A stretch of DNA of 64,000 bases, taken from positions 1,922,001-1,986,000 of the forward strand of contig OU744450.1 in the NCBI GenBank assembly GCA_916610825.1. Reading direction: 5' to 3'. Position numbers and translations under genes: made by a program. The stretch comes from Haliclystus octoradiatus. Taxonomy: Eukaryota; Cnidaria; Staurozoa; Stauromedusae; Haliclystidae. Shown here piece by piece: positions 52,364 to 64,000 of this stretch; the stretch's first letter is position 1; every line of letters begins with the position of its first letter. A model generated the notes under the pieces. It worked only from the letters and a program-made list of their open reading frames with translations. It made no database searches and was not told the origin of the DNA.

Positions 52364-54430
52364 CTAGTGGGTACATAATCTTTTGCGATTTCAGAAGCTT
52401 TGGAATCCTGAAATGGAGTGAAAGAGGGTTTTGTTATCAAATCTCTTTTTACAAAAAAAATGAGAAACGTAATTTTCAATTTCCGAAATAACTACTTGGA
52501 AGTTTAGGAATCCCGAATTACAAACGTAGTACAGTTAAATATATACCATGCCTACCTATTTTTAATTGGGTTGCATAGTCAGGCAAATGTTGACAAAACA
52601 ATAGCCATGAATGTTTTTCAAATTCCCATGCAGCAAATTCCTATAGTTTGTATAGAAAAACACAACAAACAAGTTAAGATAATAAACCTATGCAGACAGT
52701 AGAATATCAAGATGCAAATCGTAGGAGAATATGTGATGTTTTGACAAGGACTATAGGTTTAGAGGCTGAGAACTCTTCAGATAGAATGTATTACAACTAA
52801 TGATTACAATAAATCAGATATGTTTTGAAAAATATCAGCAACACCAATTAGGAATAGCTATTACAGAAAGATTCAGTATAGCCTCAATTCAATACAGAAA
52901 ATGTCTAAGCTCATATAATAATCTGCTTTGTAGCTGTAAGTGGATCACAAACTGCGCGTAAGTGCGTCACATCGTAACTTCCTTGCTTTTTCCAAGTTGA
53001 ATAAAGGTATTTAATAAATTCGATTGTGTTTTCAAGATATCATGTCTAAATAAAACGATGACCAGGATATTTTATGTTTTTCAGTCTGATTGGGGAACAT
53101 GGCAGATTGCAGTAAGTGGGTTACGGCTTGTAAACTCATTCTTATCTACTTGATTTTTCATATCTGTTAAATTATTTTGAATAATAATGTCCCCCTTATC
53201 ATTTTAAACAACTGGTAACAAAAATGAAGCCAAATGTTAAAAGAATTTAAAAGCCCTGAAAGAAAACACTCTCAGCCTTGTAAGTGGGTCACGATGGAAT
53301 TGCAATAGGCTAGAAACAAACTTGAGCCAAACATAACCTTTGCAGCACCTAATTAATACTTTTTTACTGTCAGATATAAACATAAGAAAACTTTAAATGC
53401 TTGGAAAGTATAGAAATATAACAAGCATATTAGATTAGCCCAATTCGAACAGTCAGGCTGAGATAGTCTGCTGATCTGAACTGATTGGTCGACAAAAATA
53501 TCAGGAATCTTATGATCTTTTGAAAAGAAATTCGAAGCTGGGGCAGCTTACAAAATAGACATAACCTACTTGCCAATACCGCAGCATATCTTTAATAACG
53601 ATATGTTTATTTATCTAGAAGGCCTGTTATCCTATGCTTTCGAATTAAGATGGTGGATTAGCTAGCAATGATAACTTCCAAGTTCAATAGCCTAGTATAG
53701 TATTGCAGCAGTGCCATAGCAGCAACATAAGTCTTGTTGATATAAAGAAGCAATTGAAAGAAAACAGCAAATAAACTTACCTATAACATGTCCAATTCTC
53801 AGAAAAATGGATGAGAGAGAGTACGATGTCGTAAAATACGTATTGACCATGACCGCCAAAACATTTCACCGAATCTCGCATGTTCAGAGCAAGTAGAAAA
53901 ACAAACCATATTTCGTTTTGAACGGTAAAGTTAAAGAATTCGTTCCAGTGATAAGTTGTTGTGATATCGCAGTACATCATTTTATTACTTTCATCGTAGG
54001 CTAAACGTTCCTTATGTATCGGGGAAACAAATACTTGTAGTTGAATTCAGTTTGTAAAACCATGGTAAAACAGTAAAATTCGTAAACTGACTGAGCTTTT
54101 CGTTTTCACACTTTTTCAAATTGGGGTCTGGATGCAAGAACGCTCGGGATTGGCTGTAAAGAAACTTCAGGAGGTGCCGAATATCGAGCAGCCTGCATGC
54201 AGACCAAAAATACAATTCAGTGTTCCCTTTATGTCTGCGTGTAGGCTCAATACCGTCATAGCGATTTTTAGACTTCACGAATATTATAAAATGCCTATAG
54301 AAAGCTTCCCAATATTTTCCATATCAGAGACATTGTGGAAATTATCCCGAATGGGTTCGAATAAATTATTTTGTGACGTATTGATTTGTTTATAAGAAAC
54401 AGGCATTGTTTAATATAAAATCTATACACA
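52364..54430. other. Region without a recognised gene
   Basis: Contains repeated short phrases (GTAAGTGGGT at 53113 and 53282, GTAAGTGGATC at 52935) and an open frame ending at a good donor at 53797 (minus), but no domain. Confidence 0.5.
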
Positions 54431-54431
54431 T

Positions 54432-56740
54432 AGCACATAATTGGAATTTCAGCTAATCATTAAATTTTATAAACATAAATCATATTATCTATTTCATATA
54501 GGCTAAACTAACAAACCACCATGAGTAATTTTGCTAAATATTGTTGAGTAGTTTTGAATTCATGAGCAAATACCATTGTGAATTATCATGTTATAATTAA
54601 CAAAATCAGTACCCTTAGCATAATTGGAATTTCAGCTAATTATTGAATTTTTTCAAAATAAATCATATTTTCTATTTCACATAAGCTAAACTAACTACCA
54701 TGAGTAATTTTGTCAAATAATATCAGGAGAAGCTTTGAATTTATTAGCAATTAGCAGTGTGAATTATCGTGTTGATATTAACTAAATCGATACCTTTAAC
54801 ATAATTGGAATTTCAAGTAATCATTAAATTTTTTCAACAACAATCATATTATCTATTTCACCTAGGCTAAATTAACTACCATAAGCAATTTCGCTGAATA
54901 ATGTTGAGAATTTTTGAATTTATTAGCAAATAGCATGGTGAATTATCGTGTTGATATTAACAAAATCAGTACCTTAGCATAATTGGAATTTAAGCTAATT
55001 ATTTAAATTTTTCAAAATAAATTATATTCTCTATTTCACATAAGCTAAACTAACTACCACGAGTAATTTTGTCAAATAATATTGAGAAGCTTTGAATTTA
55101 TTAGCAAATAGCAGTTTGAATTATCGTGTTGATATTAACTGAATTGATACCCTAAACATAATTGGAATTTCAGCTAATCAATAAATTTTTTCAACTTCAA
55201 TCATATTATCTATTTCACATAGGCTAAACTAACTACCATAAGCAGTTTCGCTGAACAATGTTGAGAAGCTTTGAATTTATTAGCAATTATCATTGTGAAT
55301 TATTGTGATGATATTAACAAAATCAGTACCATTACCATAATTGGAATTTCAGCTAATTATTGAATTTTTTCAAAATAAATCATATTATCTATTTTACATA
55401 AGCTAAACTAACTACCATGAGTAGTTTTGACAAATAATCTTGAGAAGCTTTGAATTTATTAGCAAATAGCATTGTGAATTATCATGTTGATATTAACAAA
55501 ATCAGTACCCTTAGCATAATTGGAATTTCAGCTAATTATTGAATTTTTTTAAATAAATCATATTTTCTATTTCACATAAGCTAAACTAACTACCATGAGT
55601 AATTTTGTCAAACAATATTGAGAATTTTTGAATTTATTAGCAAATAGCATTGTGAAATATCGTGTTGATATTTACAAAATCAGTACCCTTAGCATAATTG
55701 GAATTTCAGCTAATTATTGAATATTTTAAAAATAAATCAAATTTTCTATTTCACATAAGCTAAAATAACTGCCATGAGTAATTTTGTCAAATAATATTGA
55801 GAAGCTTTGAATTTATTAGCAAATAGCAGTTTGAATTGTTGTGTTGATATTAGCTGAATCGATACCCTTAACATAATTGGAATTTCAGCTAATCATTAAT
55901 AAATTTTTTCAACATCAATCATATTATCTATTTCACCTAGGCTAAACTAACTACCATAACCAATTTCGCTGAATAATGTTGAGAATTTTTGAATTTATTA
56001 GCAAATAGCATTGTGAATTATCGTGTTGATATTAACAAAATCAGTACCCTTACCATAATTGGAATTTCAGCTAATTATTTAATTTTTTCAAAATAAATCA
56101 TATTTTCTATTTCACGTAAGCTAAACTAACTACCATGAGTAATTTTGTCAAACAATATTGAGAATTTTTGAATTTATTAGCAAATAACATTGTTAATTAT
56201 CGTGTTGATATTAACAAAATCAGTACCCTTAGCATAATTGGAATTTCAGCTAATTATTTAATTTTTTCAAAATAAATCATATTATCTATTTCACATAGGC
56301 TAAACTAACTACCATAAGCAGTTTCGCTGAACAATGTTGAGAAGCTTTGAACTTATTAGCAAATAACATTGTGAATTATCGTGTTGATATTAACAAAATC
56401 AGTACCCTTAGCATAATTGGAATTTCACCTAATTATTGAATTTTTTCAAAATAAATTATATTTTGTAATTTTGTCAAACAATATTGAGAATTAGTGAATT
56501 TATTAGCAAATAACATTGTAAATTATCGTGTTGATATTAACAAAATCAGTACCCTAAGCATAATTAGAACTTCAGCTGATCATTAAATTTTTTAATATAA
56601 GTTATATTATCTATTTCACATATGCTAACTACAATGAGTAGTTTTGTTAAATCATTTTTAAAAGTTTTGATTTTATGAGCAAAAAGCATTGTGAATTTTC
56701 GTGATGATATTTTGTAAACTATTCTAGATTGCTACATTAA
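54432..56740. repeat. Satellite array of about 13 units of 180 bp
   Basis: Each unit begins near CATAATTGGAATTTCAGCTA and contains TCATATTATCTATTTCACAT, GAGTAATTTTGTCAAATAAT and GTGTTGATATTAACAAAATC. Unit starts step by 177-183 bp; one unit near 56460 is shortened. Units diverge by perhaps 5-15 percent, with alternating variants. Confidence 0.9.
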
Positions 56741-57771
56741 TTTGGGCTAAATCTGTTATCTAAGACGTGACGTAAGATAATAGAAATTTCAATCAATTAT
56801 AAAAGTTTGCTGTATATTATAATTTCTACTTCAAGATCCATTATCTAACTGTTAAACAGTGTATAATATTGAATTTATGAGCCAAGAGCACAAAACAGTA
56901 TGAATTTATAGGGCTAATTTTAACAGAATTGATACTCTATATTTTTATAAATCAAATACATGACAACAAGCAAATTTAAACTAGGCTAGCAAATTTCAAT
57001 AATTCAAGCAATTTTAGTCTAGCGTAGAAACATTTTCTTGATTCGAGAAAATATATTCTTTATCAAATATTCACACCACTTATTTTCTTGTTTTAAGAAA
57101 ATGTGTTGCTTAAAACAAGAATAAAAGCCTACCCTAGCAAATGGATTTTCCTGTGTTGAATGTTAATGAAATATCTTTGGGAAACAAGAGAGACTAAAAC
57201 GTGTCTATAAATTACATAACTCTGTAAAGCTCACTCATAACAATATTGCCCCCTCATTCTGTGTGAGACAGGCCGACAGTGTATCACATTGATTATAGAA
57301 CTTCAGCACGAAACAAAAATTTTTACGAAAACCAAAAGCAAAAAGACTTGTGTAAAATCTTTCACCTACTTTGATTGTTCCAGAATTATATATTACGTTA
57401 ACGAGGCGATCTATCGTGTTTATTACTTTTTCAAAACAGTTTTGGAAAGAATTATACAAAATTACATTCACCATCGGTTTTCCATGTGTTATGTAACTAT
57501 AGCATCAACTGATGTCTCAAGCAAATGTAAGAATTTAGTTTCAAGATCTTTATGGGAGATGAATGGACCTTGCTTTAAGCAAACAAACATTCTCCTAAAT
57601 GCCTGGGTATATGCATTGATTGGCAAATCCGAAACTCTCGTGTTGGGTTATGTTATAAAAAATGTAGGTTGCTCATCAAGCTGGATAAAAAGCCAGTCGT
57701 TATATTTGTCTTGATAATAAGCAGGTCAAGCCAGTGTCCAGATGAGTGGGTTGCAGTTACTCACCGTAATT

Positions 57772-58009
57772 AGAATCGTCGATACGTGGTTCTAGATAAA
57801 TATCTCTTACCTTCCTTTGAAGAAAATAACTTTCATGGAAAGCAGGTTCAAGAGACATTGTTCCAGCATCACCATTTAATCCTGGCATGTGAACTTTGAA
57901 CTGATCAGGTATTTATCCAATGCGAACTAATTCATGAATTTCAGCTTTGATACCCATCACTGGTCTCATGCCAGATACACCAGGAATGTAAAGCTTGATT
58001 GATGCTCCT
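57772..58009 (-). pseudogene. AbfB-like domain exon with an in-frame stop
   Basis: After acceptor CATTTTAG the frame reads ASIKLYIPGVSGMRPVMGIK, then a TAA, then PDQFKVHMPGLNGDAGTMSL, HESYFLQRK and VRDIYLEPRIDDSNY to donor GTGAGT. The pattern P-G-L-x-G-x-x-G-T-x-S-L-E-P followed by Y-F-L and a Y-L-E-P repeat resembles the beta-trefoil AbfB (arabinose-binding) domain. The stop at about 57914 breaks it, so this is a pseudogene, a read-through, or an unrecognised splice variant. The phase joins to the exon at 59625. Confidence 0.4.
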
Positions 58010-58544
58010 AAAATGATATTGTATAGACTGAGCATTTTACAGATCTAAAACAGAACGTTACTCAGAGTAACTTCAACTTCACGTAAAAATAAAAACACCA
58101 TAAACACTTTCGCATTTCTTGTTTAAGTTAAATTGTTTTTTCAAAATGTTAAGAAGGATTGGTCCTTCAATTGTCATATAGAAATTGGATTTTTGGATAA
58201 TATGTTTATGAACAAAGTAAGTATGTTTATGAATTGTTTGACGAAAGTTGCAAGCCAGGGAGAACTAATGACGTCGTGTCGCAGTTTATCTAACAACCGA
58301 GGTCCATTGATTTAACCTATTTTCTAAATGCAAGCAGCTTGCAGTTCGATCAAGTAATCCATTCGTCCCTAGGTCCGTTAGAAATCGCTTAGGACTCCAG
58401 GGTTTGGATATTTTTGAATATGTTTGGTTTCATCACCTCTCATCGGTCATGGTGCCGTGTTTAGTGCGTCTGACTAGTGTGCAGTTCTTGCTAGTTCAAG
58501 TTTTGGTATGGTCATTCGGAAATATTAAATTATTTTATTGACTA

Positions 58545-58797
58545 AAGGGTTACCACATACTTGCCATGTTTGTATTCATATTTACTAAACGAGAAAATGT
58601 TGGGAGACACGAGTGAAGCGCTAAAATATCACGAGCTCCGAGCGAGTGAAGCGCTAAAAAATCACGAGCTCCGAGCGAGTGAAGCGCTAAGAAATCACGA
58701 GCTCCGAGCGAGTGATTTTTAGCTTCCCGAGTGTCTCCCAACATTTTAGAGTTTAGTAAATATGAATACAAACATTTGCAAGCATTTGGTAACCCTT
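58545..58797. mobile_element. AAGGGTTACCACA fold-back element with three 33-bp repeats
   Basis: Inverse ends AAGGGTTACCACATACTTGC and GCAAGCATTTGGTAACCCTT. Inside, GAGTGAAGCGCTAAAAAATC then ACGAGCTCCGAGC is repeated three times in tandem (58611-58710). Confidence 0.8.
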
Positions 58798-59624
58798 TTC
58801 TAAAATAAAACAAATGTCGGAATCTCATTCGACGGCGAATTTTCAATACATGAATTCACAATTTAAAATTCAATTTCAATTCATAAACCAAGCATAAAGA
58901 CAATCCCACAACAAGATGAAGATAAATATTGTCCAATAAAGAAAGACATATACAAGAACGTCTGTAATATAAGTGGTACAATAGTTCTTTAGCAAAACAG
59001 CGACGTAGCCTATAATTGTCTTTCATTCTGTGTTATTAGTTTGCATGTTACACGACCAATAACTCATTCACCACGCTTTTCAATAAATATAAACATCTTG
59101 AGCTAAATGTCGTTTTGTAAATCGTAGGCATTATTGAGTTATTTATTGGATTGTTATCAAAAAGTTATAAATTCTGTATTTTATCACAGATCAAACTTTT
59201 TGAAGCTTGCGGTTTTTCCAGGTTTTTGGAGCCATGCTTTACCCTAGGATTTCATGCACGCTCTTTCTACCAATCAGATCTCAGAAAACCTTCGTGATAT
59301 TTTAGAATGTTCGTTCATAATACGTCACCAAGATGTTCATAATAGCTTCTGACATTTTTAAACCTATTGAGTGCGGATATTTGATAAAGCTGCGGCATTA
59401 AAGCATCAGGTTGCCATGGATTGCAATTTCCGTGAACCTATAAGGTAACATGATTGACAATGGCGTGCCGTTTTTTTAATAAACTGAAATACTGTACGAA
59501 ACAACAAAACTTTAATATTTACAACTTTAGATAATAAGGTCACTGCAGAGGCCATCATTTGAGTCGTCAATTCTCACTCAGGAGGTGAATCGTGTTTGGA
59601 AGTATAATTTTCTCACTATCCCAT

Positions 59625-59721
59625 TAAATCCATTACCTGGTCCAAGCATTGATCCATCAGTTAATCCTGGCCCAGGAGCATTTGCTGCTGTATCCGGTAC
59701 TTCATTAATAGTGCCAACCAT
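59625..59721 (-). pseudogene. Candidate upstream exon of the AbfB-like locus
   Basis: ATG starts a frame MVGTINEVPDTAANAPGPGL then TDGSMLGP, ending at donor GTAATG in phase 1, which fits the acceptor at 58009 (joined codon Gly, then ASIKLYIP). Gly/Pro-rich; no clear upstream acceptor. Probably the N-terminal coding part of the same broken locus. Confidence 0.3.
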
Positions 59722-60221
59722 TTCAATTGCTTTTTTTTTGTTAACTCATTAACACCATACGAGCATCTATTTGCAAAGTATTTGCTATCGTCATCTACCT
59801 TTATGGAGAGTGGCCAAGGTTTTGAAAATGTGTTGCAGATGAAATGGGACTCAATTGAAATATGTAAGCACCTGTACTGATTTTATCATGTCCTAAGAAA
59901 GTACCATGTTCTTCTAAAAATATAAAAGATGATTATAATTAATATTATATGCATAGCAGCTCATGTATCATAGGAGTAAACATAGCTTCTAACTAGAACA
60001 GAGCGCTAAAGATACAGTTCTATATAGTTCCATTGTTGTCAGAGGATTGCAAAATTATCCAGGTATCCTTTTAGCTTTATTAATAATGGACTATTGGAGA
60101 TTTTGAAATTTTGAAAATTGGGAAAAAACCTGCACTAAATTGCGAGGGTGACTCTATTATGCAATATTTAAGAAGTTAGATGCAACTACAATAGCATACA
60201 TAAGTAAGAGTAATGGCCATT

Positions 60222-60398
60222 AACACATGTCATGGAACAAGGTGTTGAGTACTTAAAAAGCGACAAAACGCTTTGTATTCTCTTCGCCGCGGATGATGAT
60301 CAAAACTCCTTGCTCTATTTTGGTCGATCTCCAGTGAATACAAAGCGTTTTTCCACTGTTTAAGTACTCAATACCTTGTTCCATGACATGCGTTGATC
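60222..60398. repeat. Inverted repeat, arms about 60 bp
   Basis: TGTCATGGAACAAGGTGTTG ... CAAAACGCTTTGTATTC and its inverse at 60340-60398. Confidence 0.8.
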
Positions 60399-60984
60399 CA
60401 GTATTCTAACACCTTTTTGAGGGAAAAACTCCATCGAATTCTAATAAAACCTTTCTAAACTTTACAATTTGCGTTCAATTTCAGTCATGTATGGTCAACA
60501 AGATGTCCCAAAGATATGGGCATATCTGTTCTGGGAAGTGGACCATTTCTTTTTCGCGAGAAAAAAGTTACGATTTTTTGAAGTCTAGACTTTGTTTTTT
60601 TGCCATAGTGGGCTCTCATCATTTCTTCGTGACATGAGTACCGACTTTCGAAGGAGCACTACTTTTGAAATATGGTACTTTCAACATTAAATAACTCATC
60701 TTATAAGAGTCCAAATCTAAAAACTATTGCCGCCATTCCTATTTATTTTGCATGGGCTACTCGATTCCGGAAAAACATTTTTGGTGTCATGTGCAATTTA
60801 ATAATCTCAATAGAGTTTTCTATTAGCCTAAACGCAGATTCAATTCTTTCCTTTATGAATAGTACAGATATTAATTATTTTTAATCCTTATAATGCAAAT
60901 AATTAGTAAATGTAAAGAAAATTGTAATCTGCTTTATGCGGCTGCAACATTTTACGTAACAATTAGTCAACCAACCAATTAATC

Positions 60985-62460
60985 AATCAAGAGGAAGAAG
61001 TCATTGATGCGATTTTGTCAACTTCAGATCATAAAGCTACTGGATTAGATATAATTACAAATGAACATTTGAATTTTCTTTGATATGTCTGAATCTTGGT
61101 AAGATCCCGCAGCGCTGGTGTTGCAGCATAGTTAAGGTCTAAAAATAGATCCAAATAATTATCGTGGTATATCTCTTTTATGCTGTCCTCTCAAAGTACT
61201 TAATACACTTCTCAATCGTCTTTTTAAAGACAATATATTTCACTTAGTTCCATCAGAACAATTTGGCTTCCAAGAAAGCAAAGGTAGTATACAACCTTTA
61301 AATATTTTAATAAATGATATTTTTAACCAATTTTCTCAATCCAAAGAGAAGCGGCACATGCACTCTTGCTTTATGACTTTACCGAAGCTTTTGACAATGT
61401 CAACCATTTTAAGTTGATCACAAAATTGAAACAAGATTTTGATGTGAATGGTTTGATTTTACTTTTAATTTCTGCATTATTACAAGATAATCATATTTCT
61501 ATTGACGATGGTCTCAATTATTCAAAACCAATTGAGCAGAATCATGGCTTTGTCCAACGAGATTGCCTTTCTCCAACATTGTTTATTTTATTTATTGTTG
61601 ATCTTGCTACACAGTTGAGAAAGACTTGTACCGATCTCACATTTTCATTTTATGCTGATGATTTAGTTTTTTATTCCTCTAGTAAAGACTGCTGTTTGTA
61701 AACTTCAAGAAAAGCAAAATAGTAAAGTTTAGAAAAGGAGGTGAACTCAAGAAAACACATATTCTTATTTATGAAAATTAAATCGTGGAATTTGTCAATT
61801 CATATGATTGCCTTGGTGTATGCTTACAACAAACATTGACATTCACACAACATAAATCAAATAAATTTAACAAATTTATGGTAACTATTGGTGCCTTAAC
61901 CTCCCAACAGTGTCATTGACAACAGCTTTAGCCTTCAATGGTTTTCTCTATGGAAGTTTCTCCTGTTATTACTTACGTTTTCGAAGTCATAGCTCCATTT
62001 TAAAAATTAAATCAGCTCGTCTATATCTCGACAGAATAAAAGCAGCATATTTGAAACGTACTCTTGGTGTCTACACAAATTCATCAAACACATTGATGTT
62101 TATTTTCTGTAATACACCTTCGTTTGTTGAAGAAATCAAGAGTCAATATCCTTTCCAAACATATGCTATTGAATTATGCATCAAATAACGTAATGAAATA
62201 GTATATACGCTGCAATCTGATGATTATATAAACGCATCTATTCTAAAAACTCTAAATTGGCAGGCATGCAACCAAAGCAACTGAAATTACATTGCTAGAT
62301 TGTCCGTTCACGGCTTTCATTACGGAATATGTACTAACGAAGTCTTCCATGAGCCTAAACCAAGCTGCTACTGCCAAGAGTGTAATGTGAGTGCAAATGA
62401 TCTCTATCACATCACGAAGTGTCCATCAATTCTTTCATGTACCCAATACATCAAAAACAA
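60985..62460 (+). pseudogene. Broken LINE (non-LTR retrotransposon) reverse transcriptase
   Basis: Frames on the plus strand shift several times. In order: DAILSTSDHKATGLDIITNE (RT start), NYRGISL, LLNRLFKDNIFHLVPSEQFG, YDFTEAFDNVNHFKLITKL (first catalytic Asp region), QRDCLSPTLFILFIVDL, FSFYADDLVFYSS (catalytic YADD box), then a C-terminal CYCQEC...HITKC zinc-knuckle-like motif at about 62370-62425. No endonuclease or ORF1 is seen upstream, so it is 5'-truncated and dead. The (AAT)n-rich stretch at 62480-62640 may be its 3' tail. Confidence 0.85.
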
Positions 62461-62639
62461 AGAAGCTTTATAAAAGAAAAAAAAAGAAATAATAATAATA
62501 ACATATTACCTATAATAATTAGGTATCAAATGTTTATGTTCTACTTGACAATAACGGAAAATCACCATAATAACATTAGCGAGAACAATAATAATAACAA
62601 TTATGATAACAAAAAAATATGTATAATATATATATATAT

Positions 62640-63658
62640 ATATGAAACTAATATACCAACCTGTTATCCTTTATCCTTTAACTATTCCAAATATTACTAA
62701 TGCATTTTTTGATTGTAATAACCAAGTATATATCATAAAAAGTTTTTTCTCGAATTGAGATGCAAATATATGACACATCATTGATCTATTAATCCTAAAA
62801 TCAAGAAATTATTCTGGAAATTAATGATGCACTGTTTTTCAGGATAGCAGTTTGAATGCCATTTGTAAACTCTTTAACATCACCCCCAAATACTACATAT
62901 TTATCACCTGTTGATAAGCAAAGCAATTAATTTTTATTATCTATTTTGAGATGAAATTGAGCAAAAGTTGCAAACGAGTATCTAGGCAGATCAAAGAAAA
63001 GTAACAACTGGTTCCTTCCTTTTCCAATGTCAATAATAAAATATCTCATTCCTAGCAAAACGTTGCTTGTTTCAAATATTCCTATACTTAATTCTCGTGG
63101 AGTAAGCAACTTTTTACTTACATAGGCAGTTTTTACTCAAATCTAAGCCAACTGTACTTTACTCTCAGAATGAGTAAAGCTGTTACTTAATTCCAAAAAC
63201 ATTTGTTAAATCCAATTCAAGAAACTATTAGCAATAACTTACCTTATATGAGACACATTGAGCTGAGAATGTTTACTTGAATCGAACCAAATAATCCGTT
63301 TTCCTTAATAAGTACTATTTTCCTCAAAGTTAAGCTTTACTTGATACAAGCAACTTTTAATATGGACGTTTTAATTGAAACAAGCAAACAAGGTGAACTT
63401 TACTTAAAGCAATCCAATGACGTTATTCAAAACCAGCCAATCATTTTACTCAAAACAAGTCAAACAGTTTTACTTGAAACCTTGAAACTAGCCTATAATT
63501 TTACTCAAAAAGATTTGTTTTCATTATTATTATGTAGAATAGTGGTTTATAATGTATTATCTTATCTACGGCATTATCGTCTATTGCGAATTATTTCCTG
63601 TAAATCTAAATGTGTGTAGACTACTGTACCACTGTACCACATATATGTATATATATAT
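62640..63658. repeat. AT-rich region with ACTTGAAAC-type diverged tandem repeats
   Basis: From about 63090 imperfect units such as TTACTTGAAACAAGCAA recur. No gene recognised. Confidence 0.5.
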
Positions 63659-64000
63659 CCCGGGGGGTAACTCAAGAACTTCAGGGACGGGGGGTGCCAA
63701 TTTGAATTTAAAAATACCCCCCAAAAACTTTTTTTAATCCTAAAGTGGAACCTCAAATATTTTTTTCACACCAAAATATATACCCCAGAAAATAATCCTC
63801 AAATGCGAAGAAAGCATTTTATGTTCTTTAAGCATTATTTTCAAATTGATACCTGCAAATAATTTTTTTTTTGAAAACTAATACCCCAAATATTTTGAAA
63901 ATCATGAAATGTATACCCTAAATATTTTACAAGACGATGAAAAGGTACCCTCAATAATTGGCACGTCCCCGTATACCAAACCATATGGAGTTACCCCCCG
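63659..64000. mobile_element. MITE-like element, second copy of the 4792 family
   Basis: Begins CCCGGGGGGTAACTCAAGAA and ends GGAGTTACCCCCCG at the window edge. The interior has TACCCCAAATATTTTGAAAA and ACGTCCCCGTATACC, as at 4792-5118. Confidence 0.7.

Noticed and set aside
53777..53980. Minus-strand exon ending at a good GTAAGT donor
   Set aside because: The donor is good, but the sequence shows no recognisable domain and no partner exon; too weak to call.
54432..56740. CRISPR-like array
   Set aside because: Repeats are about 180 bp, contiguous and diverged, without spacers, in a eukaryotic genome: a satellite.
57289..57714. 141-codon plus-strand open frame as a gene
   Set aside because: No domain, no splice context, AT-driven composition; it overlaps nothing conserved. 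Left unannotated.
58550..58846. 98-codon minus-strand frame with repeated HSLGARDFLAL
   Set aside because: Translation of the 33-bp repeats of a fold-back element.

Overview
This is a window of an AT-rich animal nuclear genome with short coding exons and long introns. The evidence is conserved GT-AG exon/intron genes, an animal-type VPS53, a Goliath/GRAIL-like membrane RING ligase, a short interstitial run of the TTAGGG telomere unit near 7.88 kb, and many animal-type transposable elements (tRNA-derived SINEs, hAT and TA-flanked MITEs, a LINE, hammerhead-bearing inverted elements). I read it as a non-vertebrate metazoan and cannot place it further from sequence alone. Nearly all single-frame open stretches longer than 60 codons are chance or repeat-derived; the real genes had to be assembled exon by exon with splice sites and reading phase.

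Layout. From 35105 leftward to 1221 on the minus strand lie 22 phase-consistent coding exons (2232 nt, 744 codons) of VPS53, a subunit of the GARP and EARP tethering complexes. Only the last part (about 50-60 residues by comparison with the human protein) falls outside the left edge. Its introns are packed with repeats. The largest, intron 6 (about 8.9 kb), holds a 480-bp tandem array, a broken transposase-like gene on the opposite strand and a complete 1.19-kb hAT-type MITE. About 870 bp away and divergently transcribed starts a plus-strand gene (35979-45134, 10 exons, 339 codons) for a signal-peptide/transmembrane/RING-H2 ubiquitin ligase. A convergent minus-strand gene ends about 1.4 kb beyond it (46496-47865, last two exons, unrecognised protein rich in Asp, Asn and His with a Cys-rich tail).

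From 48 to 64 kb no intact gene was found. This part has a 1.6-kb fold-back element, a satellite of about 13 units of 180 bp, fragments of a minus-strand gene with an AbfB-like stretch interrupted by a stop codon, a broken LINE reverse transcriptase and more MITEs.

The most unusual signal is at the left edge. Three palindromes (about 366-547, 697-896 and 2438-2584) carry inverted pairs of hammerhead-ribozyme motifs: CTGATGA, stem II, GAAA, a minimal stem III and a GTA cleavage triplet. Stems I, II and III change sequence between the palindromes while pairing is kept in the best copies. Related, more diverged motifs of the kind found in Penelope-like elements lie near 38.7-39.3 kb, in an intron of the RING gene.
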